Assembly: GCA_038146785.1 (NCBI GenBank) | Contig: JAYQSI010000013.1 | Location: forward strand, 1 to 6,172 | Length of the DNA stretch: 6,172 bases | Source of the DNA: VMDJ01 sp038146785 | GTDB lineage: Bacteria > Pseudomonadota > Gammaproteobacteria > Chromatiales > Chromatiaceae | Direction: 5' to 3' | Shown here: positions 1 to 5,899 of the stretch, piece after piece | Layout of the letters: every line of letters starts with the position of its first letter | How positions within the stretch are numbered: the stretch's first letter is position 1 | Notes under the pieces: model-generated | Told to the model about the DNA's origin: nothing | Database searches by the model: none | Seen by the model: only the letters and a program-made list of their open reading frames with translations | Position numbers and translations under genes: made by a program

Positions 1-125
1 ATTACAACCCAGATGCGGTGATCGACCCGATGGTGGAGCTGCAAGAATCACCTAGTTGTAAGAATTTTCGCACGAAAAAACAAGCACTTTACTGTAGAAA
101 CGCCATGGAGTTAGGCATATACTGA
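1..125 (+). CDS. C-terminal end of an unrecognised upstream protein (partial)
   Basis: Starting at base 3, an open frame runs without interruption for 40 codons to a TGA at 123-125. The gene begins before the window. The composition looks like real protein: a stretch around NPDAVIDPMVEL is followed by a basic, cysteine-containing tail (CKNFRTKKQALYCR) and ends in ELGIY. The other two forward frames hit stops earlier, at 19-21 and 53-55. I do not recognise the family, and 40 residues are too few to assign a function. The two cysteines, 12 residues apart (CKNF...YCR), might be structural, but nothing shows metal binding. It lies 44 bases upstream of the large sensor kinase on the same strand, so it could belong to the same transcription unit. 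Confidence 0.6.
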   Translation, partial: YNPDAVIDPMVELQESPSCKNFRTKKQALYCRNAMELGIY

Positions 126-156
126 GCTTTCTTACTAAGGAAAGAAATATAACAAC

Positions 157-160
157 AGGA
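157..160 (+). promoter_or_regulatory. Ribosome binding site of the sensor kinase gene
   Basis: AGGA lies nine bases before the ATG at 170. This spacing supports that start, as does the signal peptide that begins directly at it. A second purine-rich run (AAGGAAAG, 137-144) is too far upstream to serve this ATG. Confidence 0.55.
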
Positions 161-169
161 CGTTAGCGC

Positions 170-388
170 ATGCAGCACAACTCCCTCTATCAAACCCTTT
201 CAGCCGCCACACGTCGCTTAGCGTTGGTGTTATGTCTGTGGGTGCCTGGTGTGTTTGCCGCCGATTCGGCACTTAAGCCGCTGAATGTGCTGATTCTTTC
301 GCCATCGACTAACCCATGGAACGAACAAACCACCGATGGTTTGTTAGCGCATTTGGCAAAGAAGGTCCACATGTTAGTTGCACCGTGA
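170..388 (+). CDS. Fragment 1: signal peptide and first part of the periplasmic sensor domain
   Basis: The 72-codon frame begins with a typical Sec signal peptide: basic n-region ending TRR (residues 15-16), hydrophobic core LALVLCLWVPGV (17-28), and a likely cleavage site after VFA, before ADS (30/31). The mature protein opens with LNVLILSPSTNPWNEQ, a beta strand and loop typical of the first lobe of periplasmic binding proteins. The frame appears to slip near 360, where the neighbouring frame reads EGPHVSCTV. It returns near 389, giving DFESLGRRGVPALTVEQL up to the next stop at 479-481. The TGA at 386-388 is therefore probably not the real end of the protein. The product should be exported, with the domain facing the periplasm. 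Confidence 0.65.
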   Translation: MQHNSLYQTLSAATRRLALVLCLWVPGVFAADSALKPLNVLILSPSTNPWNEQTTDGLLAHLAKKVHMLVAP

Positions 389-477
389 GATTTTGAATCA
401 TTGGGTAGGCGTGGCGTACCGGCATTAACGGTGGAGCAACTGAATGCGCGCTATGCGAATGCCAACATTGATTATGT

Positions 478-795
478 GTGATCGTCACCACGCCCACCGA
501 AGGCATGCAGCCGTATCTAAAAAAAGCCGGTAATCAGCTGCTGCCGAATGCCATCAAGATTTATGAAGCCAAATCGGGCAGAACCTTTAAAGCCACACAA
601 TCGTCTGATGTACCCAATACGCTCATCGTCGAGCGCCCGTCATTAATCGATCAAGCGCTCGAGCAAGCGTTGCAGTTGCATCAACTCCAAACAGCTGTAT
701 CTGTTCGCAACCCAAAAGTACGCTATCTCGATAAAACCCTGATGGCGGCGGTAGAGGCACTTAAAAACAAAAGGCACCTTAACCGCTCAGGTTAA
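478..795 (+). CDS. Fragment 2: middle of the periplasmic substrate-binding-like domain
   Basis: This open frame continues fragment 1 after a one-base loss near 479: NANIDYV joins to IVTTPTEGMQPYLKKAG. The ATG at 478 is only an apparent start, since no ribosome binding site precedes it and the sequence begins inside a beta strand. The pattern (hydrophobic strand, TTPTEG loop, helix, then later PSLIDQALEQALQL and VRYLDKTLMAAVEAL) fits the alternating alpha/beta fold of periplasmic binding proteins. The end at 793-795 is caused by a further slip near 770. The neighbouring frame continues GTLTAQVNYM before the reading returns to this frame at about 803. Confidence 0.6.
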   Translation: MIVTTPTEGMQPYLKKAGNQLLPNAIKIYEAKSGRTFKATQSSDVPNTLIVERPSLIDQALEQALQLHQLQTAVSVRNPKVRYLDKTLMAAVEALKNKRHLNRSG

Positions 796-950
796 CTACA
801 TGCCGTTGATGAGCACACAGGGTACATCGATTATCTCCGCGCTCAACCGGCGAAAGACGGCATGGTGTTTTTTACCGCCGAATTTAAAGATGCCAATGGT
901 CCTGTGGTACCTGCTGTCATGATTAACACCATTGCAGCGGCGATTGATGT
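796..950 (+). pseudogene. Fragment 3: continuation of the periplasmic domain (VDEHTGYIDYL to IAAAIDV)
   Basis: In the same frame as fragment 2, from about 805, the sequence reads VDEHTGYIDYLRAQPAKDG and then MVFFTAEFKDANGPVVPAVM, ending in NTIAAAIDV near 950. The strand-turn-helix pattern leading to a 'dV-P-V-F' element is the second-lobe core of substrate-binding domains. Beyond about 950 the meaningful frame moves by one base. The remainder of the apparent open frame starting at 862 (to 1080) is noise. Confidence 0.5.
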
Positions 951-1183
951 CAGTAGTGCCGTATTTTGCCTCGATGATGAACGGCAAAGGCGTCTTAGGT
1001 GGTTTACTGCAACAACCGCTCATTTATGGCGAGCTGTTAGCCGATGTGGTGTTAGAGCATCAACGGGGCCGCTTGTTTGATTATCAAACCTATCTCGCGA
1101 ATGAGTCCGAGGAAGAACGTGCCACTTATCCAGTCTTCCGATACATCAACAGGTCTTTGATGACAAACAACTGCACCGCTTAA
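932..1183 (+). CDS. Fragment 4: C-terminal lobe of the periplasmic domain
   Basis: The meaningful part starts near 958 with VPYFASMMNGKGVLGG and continues LLQQPLIYGELLADVVLEHQ, LFDYQTYLANE and YPVFRYINR. In the ABC_sub_bind-like sensor domains fused to histidine kinases, a 'P-V-F ... G-x-G-x-x-G-G' element is followed by a helix and then by an 'FD..QL.R..I' element. The first part is here. The second is reached by moving to another frame at 1150 (QVFDDKQLHRLNIP). The residues before about 958 and after about 1150 in this open frame are shadow. The ATG at 932 is not a plausible biological start. Confidence 0.6.
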   Translation: MQRRLMSVVPYFASMMNGKGVLGGLLQQPLIYGELLADVVLEHQRGRLFDYQTYLANESEEERATYPVFRYINRSLMTNNCTA

Positions 1184-1335
1184 ACATTCCTTAATCGCAA
1201 ATTTGCCGATAAGGCTCCATCATCATAGATCAACAAGATTTGAGTTTTGCGCCGGGTAACTATGTCACTGAAATAATCTTCGCTTTCGCGAGCTTGTTAG
1301 CAGGCTGGGTGGTTTTATTGATTTGATGGTGCGAC
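1150..1335 (+). pseudogene. Fragment 5: end of the periplasmic domain and the single transmembrane helix
   Basis: Alternating frames give QVFDDKQLHRLNIP (from 1150), LNRKFADKAPS (from 1190), then IIIDQQDLSFAPGNYVTE (1219-1272). This matches the end signature of substrate-binding-like kinase sensors, in which an 'FDxxQLxR(W/L)xI' element is followed by 'P.S...' and a short aromatic linker before the membrane. A hydrophobic helix follows directly (IIFAFASLLAGWVVLLI, 1273-1323). It is followed by MVRRRTASLKR, so positive charge sits on the cytoplasmic side. With the signal peptide removed, this is the only membrane anchor seen. An in-frame TGA at 1324 marks another slip. No standard open frame covers the interval. 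Confidence 0.6.
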
Positions 1336-1508
1336 GTCGCACAGCGAGTCTCAAACGCGCCGAACAAAAGCTCTCGAAGGCCAATCAACAGCTCAGCTCA
1401 GATTTATCTGAAGTTGCAGCAGCGCACTGCATATTCAAACCAATCTCGAACAAACAGGTATTGGTTTTATTATCCTCTCGCTCGAGAAGGTCAGATTCTG
1501 GATGCTAA
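1323..1508 (+). CDS. Fragment 6: juxtamembrane coiled coil leading into PAS 1
   Basis: The first 30-odd codons read MVRRRTASLKRAEQKLSKAN and continue as heptad-like QQLSSDLSEV. This is a charged helix of the kind that carries signals from the membrane to the cytoplasmic domains of sensor kinases. From about 1425 the correct frame is different (see the PAS 1 entry), so the C-terminal third of this open frame is spurious. The apparent start at 1323 lies inside the transmembrane-to-coil junction and is not a real initiation site. Confidence 0.5.
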   Translation: MMVRRRTASLKRAEQKLSKANQQLSSDLSEVAAAHCIFKPISNKQVLVLLSSRSRRSDSGC

Positions 1509-1785
1509 CCAAGAGTGGGCAGATACCTTGGTTACAGCCTTGAGGAGTTAAAGCAACTCACCTTATCCGACATCGATCCGAGTATTCCTGAACACAAAAT
1601 CGATAAGGTACTCAAAGGTATTCAGCGTGACGGCAAAGCGCCATCTGCAATGCGTCAGTGAAACTAAAGCCGGCCGCTTAGTTGATGTCGATATTTCATT
1701 GGTGGCAGCAGAAGCCACGGATGACTTGCCAGCGCACATTGTTAGCTTTGTTGTCGATATCAGTGAAGAAAAAGCGAAACGCTGC
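1433..1785 (+). pseudogene. PAS domain 1 (read across four frame changes)
   Basis: The pieces join as IQTNLEQTGIGFIILSLE (from 1433), GQILDANQEWADTL (from 1489), YSLEELKQLTLSDIDPSIPE (from 1533) and ETKAGRLVDVDISLVAAE (from about 1660), ending in HIVSFVVDISEEKAKR (to 1780). This is a complete PAS core: the 'G-I-G-F-I-I-L' first strand, the 'I-L-D-A-N' turn, the 'GYS.EEL' helix, the central 'DG/KAGRLVDVDIS' strands, and the 'VDISEEK' end that leads into the next helix. PAS domains bind small ligands or cofactors or mediate dimerisation. No cofactor-specific residue can be recognised here. No long open frame covers this stretch because of the slips. Confidence 0.65.
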
Positions 1786-1803
1786 GTTTAAAGCAAATTT
1801 ATC

Positions 1804-2124
1804 GTGCGAATGACAGCATCACGAACAGGTTGCGTCGTCCTGAATCTGGATGGCGTCAATGTGCTGGATCTGAATAGTGCGATGGCAGACCTGTGGGGAT
1901 TGAGTAAAGAAGAAGCGCTGAAGCTACAGATCAAAGATATCGATGCGCTGAAAACGCCCGATGAAGTTCAGCAAGCCGCATTGGCGACAAAAGAGGTTGG
2001 CACGCTGACCTTTACGTCGATGCATAAGCGAAAGTTTGGTGAACCCATTTATGTCGAAGTTACTGCGATTTATCAGCCCGAAAACAATGAGTTTCCTGAG
2101 TCGGTGGTGTGTTTTTGTACATGA
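1804..2124 (+). CDS. Fragment 7: PAS domain 2
   Basis: The meaningful part begins near 1825 with TGCVVLNLDGVNVLDLNSAM and continues ADLWGLSKEEALKLQIKDID, then a helix, then the paired strands KRKFGEPIYVEVTAIYQPEN. It closes with ESVVCF plus, one frame over, VHDISATK. This is an ordinary PAS core of about 105 residues. Upstream, the frame reading LRLKQIYRANDSIT (1782-1823) supplies its N-terminal helix. The ATG at 1804 is not preceded by a ribosome binding site, and the residues before TGC are out of frame with the domain. The TGA at 2122-2124 results from a slip near 2112. Confidence 0.65.
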   Translation: MRMTASRTGCVVLNLDGVNVLDLNSAMADLWGLSKEEALKLQIKDIDALKTPDEVQQAALATKEVGTLTFTSMHKRKFGEPIYVEVTAIYQPENNEFPESVVCFCT

Positions 2125-2968
2125 TATTTCAGCCACGAAAAGCACAAAAAAGAAGTTAAAAAAGCAGCAGGCCTATTTAGTACCGTATTTGATCACCTTT
2201 AGTGCATCTGGTATGGGTGTGTGGATGCTGAGCTACGATACCAAGCGTTTAGTCGATTGCACCGACACCTTCGCTGAAGGTTTGGGTTACACCCGAGAGG
2301 AGGTGCTGAAAGCACCGGTGGAAAACATTCTGACCTTATTCTCTCCGTCAGTTATTGAGCGCGCTGAAGAGTTAAGTCATAAACGCAAAGACTTAACCTA
2401 TCCGTATTTTGAAATGCGTACTAAGCAAGGTGAGAAAAAAATCTATCGAGTTGCTACTTACGCATGGTCAGATAGCCCATGGGGTAAAAATGTTTTAGTG
2501 GGTATTAGCTCGGATGTGACCGAACAAGCGAACATGACCCAAATGACCAAAGAGCGTGGTCAGCAGCTTGAAGCAATTTTTGATACCGCGCCGTTTGCTA
2601 TTTATATTGCGTCTCGCGATGGTCGTATTCGTTGGTGTAACGATAATGCTTGTGAGTTGTTTGGTCTTGTCGATAAGCAGTTAACCGCTACCACGCTGAA
2701 CAAATTGATGGAGCCTACGAGCTACCAGCAGTTTGAACAAGATCTAAAGCAAGCGCTTAAGCTCAATGAGTTGCTTGATCTGGATGTGAGTATTAAGCAT
2801 CACACTAAGGGCATTGTGCCGGTCCGCGTGATGGGTCGTTCGGTTATGCACGTGGGCGAACAAGCAGTGATTTACTTTGCCGTGGATCAGTCTGAACGAC
2901 TCGCGAAAGAAAATGAGCTATTAAGTTCAAACAATGAAATCAGTCAGAGCAAGCGCAGCGCTACCTGA
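2036..2968 (+). CDS. Fragment 8: PAS domains 3 and 4
   Basis: The authentic reading starts near 2112 with FVHDISATKSTKKKLKKQQ, the linker leaving PAS 2. The 25 or so codons from 2036 before that are shadow of PAS 2 in another frame. PAS 3 (about 2180-2535) shows SASGMGVWMLSYDTKRLVDC, GLGYTREEVLKAPVENIL, then MRTKQGEKKIYRV and VLVGISSDVTEQ. PAS 4 (about 2560-2905) shows LEAIFDTAPFAIYIASRDGR, IRWCNDNACELFGL, and ends VIYFAVDQSERLAKENEL. This is the longest uninterrupted stretch (about 850 bases) in the noisy half of the gene. The TGA at 2966-2968 falls in the helix before PAS 5, where the frame slips again. Confidence 0.7.
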   Translation: MVNPFMSKLLRFISPKTMSFLSRWCVFVHDISATKSTKKKLKKQQAYLVPYLITFSASGMGVWMLSYDTKRLVDCTDTFAEGLGYTREEVLKAPVENILTLFSPSVIERAEELSHKRKDLTYPYFEMRTKQGEKKIYRVATYAWSDSPWGKNVLVGISSDVTEQANMTQMTKERGQQLEAIFDTAPFAIYIASRDGRIRWCNDNACELFGLVDKQLTATTLNKLMEPTSYQQFEQDLKQALKLNELLDLDVSIKHHTKGIVPVRVMGRSVMHVGEQAVIYFAVDQSERLAKENELLSSNNEISQSKRSAT

Positions 2969-3330
2969 TTCTCGCCAATCCCTGTGTCCATTGTCGTTGA
3001 GTTGAAAACGATGTCGCAGGTAAGCGCAAGGTGTAAACTTATGTCAGGCCTTGGAGAGTGCTGGGTTATTCGCTCGAAGAGATGCTCGGTGAAAAGTCGA
3101 CTGAGATGATGTTCGTGTGTAGATGAGGAGAGCGTTATGCATCAATACATTGAAAGACGCGATTAAGCCGATTTAAGGCATGGACTTTGAGACCCGCAGA
3201 AGCGCTGAAAAAAGATGGCAGTGTGTTCAATGCGCGTATTCAGGGGCGCCACCATGGCACTGATGACAAAATTCACTTTGTTTGTTTTGTGAGGAGCGCA
3301 AGCGCTACGACAACAAGCGTTGATCGCCTT
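2969..3330 (+). pseudogene. PAS domain 5 (heavily frameshifted, no long open frame)
   Basis: Reading across frames gives FSPIPVSIVVEL near 2970-3004, then GKRKV (3018), GYSLEEMLGEKSTEMMF (about 3064-3114), VDEESVMHQYIE (about 3118-3153) and GMDFETRR (about 3180-3202). It ends ALKKDGSVFNARIQGRHHGT and DDKIHFVCFV (about 3204-3291), then EERKRY. These are the consecutive elements of a PAS domain: the 'P-I-P-V-S-I-V' strand, the 'LGYS.EEM(L)GE' helix, the 'F-E-x-R..KKDGS.F...' strands and the exit helix. Stops in all three frames break it at least five times, the densest damage in the window. Confidence 0.55.
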
Positions 3331-3570
3331 TAGCATCAAAGGAAGAAGCGAAAATCAGGCCCGGCGGCGAAGAGTCTTTCTTGGCCAATATGTCACACTG
3401 AGATCCGTACGCCAATGAATGCAATTTTAAGCATGTCAGAGTTGTTACTCTGAGATCACCTCAGTGATGAAGAACGTGAGATGGCGCGCTTAATTGATAA
3501 CGGCGCAAAAGGATCTGATGGGTATTTTGAACCAAGTGTTGGATCTGTCGCGTATCGACTCGGGAGATTA
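3330..3570 (+). other. HisKA dimerisation and phosphotransfer domain with H-box
   Basis: One frame reads ASKEEAK and, after a short linker, ESFLANMSH up to 3398. After skipping one T at 3399 it continues EIRTPMNAILSMSELLL. Together these form the canonical H-box FLANMSHEIRTPMNAIL. The predicted autophosphorylated histidine is the CAC at 3396-3398. The second helix is LSDEEREMARLIDN (about 3462-3502), joining after one further base slip near 3502 to AQKDLMGILNQVLDLSRIDS. This is the two-helix hairpin through which such kinases dimerise. As written, TGA follows the histidine codon directly, and another TGA lies at about 3451-3453. Confidence 0.75.
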
Positions 3571-4882
3571 TCAGTTTGATCTTAAGCCGAGCAATATGGC
3601 GCTGCTGATCGAAGATGCTACAAAGCTGTATGAAACCCAAGCTTATAAAAAGGACTTGGAATACGTCGTTGATGCCTCGATTGATACGGCGCCACGATTA
3701 GCCGATCCGCAATTGATTCGTCAGGTACTGAGTAACTTGATTGGTAATGCGATCAAGTTTACCGAAGAGGGCACGGTTCTTGTTCGCGCCAAACTGAACC
3801 CGTCAAACGATACGACCGATCTGTTAGAGATTGATGTGATTGATACCGGCGTGGGCATGTCGGAAGAGCAGCAAAAAGTCGTCTTCGAGCGCTTTAAGCA
3901 AGCGGATGCATCGACAACGCGTAAGTTTGGCGGCACCGGTCTTGGTCTGACCATTACCCGTGAGCTTATTATGCTGATGGGTGGTGAGATTAGTTTAGTC
4001 AGTTCGCTTGGTGAAGGTTCACGTTTCCACGTGAGCTTGCCATTGCGCCATGTGATTGAAGAAAGCGCTACGGTGCATCAATTGCCACAACTCGATTCGC
4101 TGAAAGGCAATGTGCTGGTGGTTGATGATATTGAAAGTAACCGTATGGCATTGTCACGTCTGCTTGAGTTGATGGGCATGCAGTCTGCGACGGTGGCTAA
4201 TGCCTCGTCTGCGATTACGGCCTTGGCTAAACAGTCCTTTGATGTGGTGATAACCGATTTGCATATGCCAAATGCTTCGGGCCTTGAGTTACTCGAAATG
4301 ATTCGCAGTGGTATTCATCCAAAGATCGATAAGCAGATACCCGTGGTGTTCTTAACCGCCGATGTCATGTCGGAAGAAAAAGACAAAGCCGAGGAAATGG
4401 GCATCTCTGGCTGGTTGAACAAGCCGGTGAGTAAAGCTGAAGTTGGCCGTGTGCTTGGCGCGATCTTAGGTGGTAAAGACTTGGTTGATCCTGAGCCTAT
4501 CGTTGTGAAAGATGACACCCGTGATAAAAAAGCACTGGCGGCGTGGAACCGCGCAGAGATGGCAGAGCGCATGGTGGATGATGATGTGCTACTGAATAAT
4601 ATCTGCAGCTTGTTCTTAGATAATTTGCCGCAGTTGCAGTCGAACATTCAGGTGGCTTACTCAAGTCGAGATGCGGAAGAGGGTGCAGTGCAAGCGCATA
4701 CGTTGAAGGGTGCAGCAGCGAATGCCTCAGCGGAGCAATTACACGCGGTAGCAAAGTCGTTAGAGAATGCCTTCCGTGCATTGAATTGGGAGCGTATTGA
4801 GCGCCATCTCAAAGACTTGCCTGACGCAATCAGAGCAACCGAAGAGGCGATGCGCGCGCATCAAAAACGTTCACAATCGTAA
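3494..4882 (+). CDS. Intact kinase core: end of HisKA, HATPase_c, REC receiver and HPt
   Basis: This 462-codon frame is uninterrupted. Residues 5-30 complete HisKA (AQKDLMGILNQVLDLSRIDS). HATPase_c (about 70-188) has its N-box with N85 in SNLIGNAIKF, the G1 box DTGVGM (D117) and the G2 box FGGTGLGL (G146-), so ATP binding appears complete. REC (about 205-318) has the acidic pair D211/D212 (VVDD), phospho-acceptor D255 in VITDLHMP, T in FLTAD and K310 in NKP, all the expected active-site residues. HPt (about 355-450) carries H402 in the motif HTLKGAAAN. The protein is cytoplasmic and would relay phosphate H to D to H. The open frame starts at a TTG with no clear ribosome binding site, inside HisKA and downstream of the H-box. 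The true start is at 170, so this is the tail of the larger protein. Confidence 0.9.
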   Translation: MITAQKDLMGILNQVLDLSRIDSGDYQFDLKPSNMALLIEDATKLYETQAYKKDLEYVVDASIDTAPRLADPQLIRQVLSNLIGNAIKFTEEGTVLVRAKLNPSNDTTDLLEIDVIDTGVGMSEEQQKVVFERFKQADASTTRKFGGTGLGLTITRELIMLMGGEISLVSSLGEGSRFHVSLPLRHVIEESATVHQLPQLDSLKGNVLVVDDIESNRMALSRLLELMGMQSATVANASSAITALAKQSFDVVITDLHMPNASGLELLEMIRSGIHPKIDKQIPVVFLTADVMSEEKDKAEEMGISGWLNKPVSKAEVGRVLGAILGGKDLVDPEPIVVKDDTRDKKALAAWNRAEMAERMVDDDVLLNNICSLFLDNLPQLQSNIQVAYSSRDAEEGAVQAHTLKGAAANASAEQLHAVAKSLENAFRALNWERIERHLKDLPDAIRATEEAMRAHQKRSQS

Positions 4883-4887
4883 GGAAG
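4881..4887 (+). promoter_or_regulatory. Ribosome binding site of the CHASE-domain gene, overlapping the kinase stop codon
   Basis: AAGGAAG starts inside the TAA stop of the kinase (4880-4882) and ends four bases before the ATG at 4892. The strong Shine-Dalgarno match and the nine-base gap between genes indicate translational coupling and one transcript. Confidence 0.75.
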
Positions 4888-4891
4888 CGAG

Positions 4892-5899
4892 ATGAAACAA
4901 CCCGGCTTATCACGCCTTGAGTGGCTAGTCCCTTTAGTTATTATCGGGCTGACATTCTTTGCGGCACTCGATCATTATTCGCGAGAGAAAGCGTTAGAAG
5001 ACAATACTGAACAGCGCACGCTGCAAGCGCTTAAAACGCGTATCGAACAAGCAATGGATAATCGCCGCGGTATTGTCGATGCCACGGCGGACGTAATGTA
5101 CGCATCAGACTTTGTTTCGTATAAAGAGTTTGCTCAATTAGCGTTACGTTTATTGCCAAGATCGCCTGACCTGTATGCGATCCAGTGGATTCCAGAGCTG
5201 CGCTACAAAGACTTGTTGCAATACCGTGAACAAGCGCGTCGAGCAGGTTTTTTTGGGTTTGACTTTAAACAGCTGGATTTAGAAACTTTTGCCTTAAAGC
5301 CGGTGGAAGCAAAAGATAACGACCCGGTTATCGCGCCGATTGTTTACACCGAGCCGCGACATTTGACAGTCAGTGCCATGGGCTTTGATTTAAACAGTAG
5401 CCCAGCGCGTAAACGCTTGTTGGATTTGGCTAAGCGCACCGAGTCTGTGGTGATCTCTGAACCGATTCGTTTGGTCGAAGACCCCCAAGATAGAGCCTCT
5501 TTTTTGCTGACCACCTACGTGAATCATAAAAGCACAAAAGGGTGGGCAATGGGTGTTTGGCGTGTGCCAGAGTTTATTGACGATGCTATATTTGATTTGG
5601 GCTTATCGAATAACGAATTAATACTGCAAGACATCACGGATGATAAGCCGATCAACTTGTATCCTTATTTTGAGCGCGATGCCGTTGCGCATGGTCACGA
5701 CTATTCCCAAGTGCGGATAAAGGTAGCGAACCGTGAATGGCTGGTGAAATTAGGAAAGCATGATGCCGGGTCTTTTGCGGCATTGCAGGCGCTTGCCATT
5801 GTGGTGGTGGGTTTTTGTCTTAGCGTTGGCGTCTTGGTATGCCTTGCGCAATGCCCGCACGTCCAGGCAACCGAATCTGAGCGTTGGATTTATCTTTAA
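4892..5899 (+). CDS. CHASE-domain membrane sensor protein, N-terminal part (interrupted by frameshift)
   Basis: The frame has an N-terminal transmembrane helix (about residues 10-25, LVPLVIIGLTFFAAL), a helical stretch, and a periplasmic CHASE domain (about 75-290). It ends with a second transmembrane helix (about 293-315, FAALQALAIVVVGFCLSVGV). CHASE hallmarks are YAIQWIPELRYKDLLQYREQ, then a G-F-F-G-F-D segment, then PIVYTEP, SAMGFDLNSSPARK and a final strand region with KGWAMGVWRVPEF. CHASE domains sense small ligands outside the membrane and are fused to histidine kinases, diguanylate cyclases or phosphodiesterases. Which of these applies here cannot be seen. The last 20 or so residues are unreliable: the other frame reads YALRNART in the middle, and the stop TAA at 5897-5899 is followed in the same frame by TANQALINEQLL, the natural continuation. 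The protein therefore almost certainly continues past this stop. Confidence 0.85.
   Translation: MKQPGLSRLEWLVPLVIIGLTFFAALDHYSREKALEDNTEQRTLQALKTRIEQAMDNRRGIVDATADVMYASDFVSYKEFAQLALRLLPRSPDLYAIQWIPELRYKDLLQYREQARRAGFFGFDFKQLDLETFALKPVEAKDNDPVIAPIVYTEPRHLTVSAMGFDLNSSPARKRLLDLAKRTESVVISEPIRLVEDPQDRASFLLTTYVNHKSTKGWAMGVWRVPEFIDDAIFDLGLSNNELILQDITDDKPINLYPYFERDAVAHGHDYSQVRIKVANREWLVKLGKHDAGSFAALQALAIVVVGFCLSVGVLVCLAQCPHVQATESERWIYL

Larger units (their letters stand above)
170..4882 (+). pseudogene. Giant unorthodox hybrid sensor histidine kinase, frameshifted as given: SBP-like sensor, TM, five PAS, HisKA, HATPase, REC, HPt
   Basis: The pieces in this interval lie on one strand, in the order of a membrane sensor kinase, and join into about 1,570 residues. 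In order they are: signal peptide (170-259), periplasmic substrate-binding-like domain (about 260-1270), one transmembrane helix (about 1273-1330), coiled coil (about 1330-1425), PAS domains (about 1433-1780, 1800-2130, 2150-2535, 2560-2905, 2960-3310), HisKA with H-box (about 3372-3565), HATPase_c (about 3700-4055), REC (about 4105-4445) and HPt (about 4560-4850). Families of this type autophosphorylate on the HisKA histidine and relay phosphate to the REC aspartate, the HPt histidine and a separate regulator. The reading frame shifts about twenty times between 355 and 3505, with in-frame TGA, TAA and TAG. As written it cannot give the full protein. The residues between shifts are well conserved, so either sequence error or very recent inactivation is likely. 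The last third is intact. Confidence 0.8.

Noticed and set aside
118..153. Possible -10 boxes TATACT (118-123) and TATAAC (148-153) before the kinase gene
   Set aside because: Neither has a plausible -35 hexamer at 16-18 bases, and the first lies in the upstream coding region; not reported as a promoter.
126..169. Terminator between the upstream gene and the kinase
   Set aside because: No inverted repeat followed by a T run could be found in the 44 bases.
190..1023. Reverse-strand open frames opposite the periplasmic domain (190-372, 309-506, 796-1023)
   Set aside because: The + strand encodes a coherent substrate-binding-like domain over the same bases. The reverse translations show no family features.
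862..1080. Separate small gene starting MVFFTAEF
   Set aside because: The first 30 residues belong to the periplasmic domain and the rest is out of frame. The ATG is internal and has no ribosome binding site.
355..3505. Programmed frameshifting or stop-codon readthrough as an explanation for the broken kinase frame
   Set aside because: There are about twenty shifts in both directions, without slippery heptamers or a consistent stop type (TGA, TAA and TAG all occur). No known recoding mechanism would give this.
355..3505. Diversity-generating retroelement or phase-variation locus
   Set aside because: Changes are scattered single-base indels rather than adenine-specific substitutions in one repeat. 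No template repeat, reverse transcriptase or tandem simple repeat tract is visible.
4315..4781. Reverse-strand open frames opposite the REC and HPt coding region (4315-4647 and 4497-4781)
   Set aside because: They lie opposite strongly recognisable kinase domains, have low-complexity composition, no domain pattern and no ribosome binding site; they are shadows.
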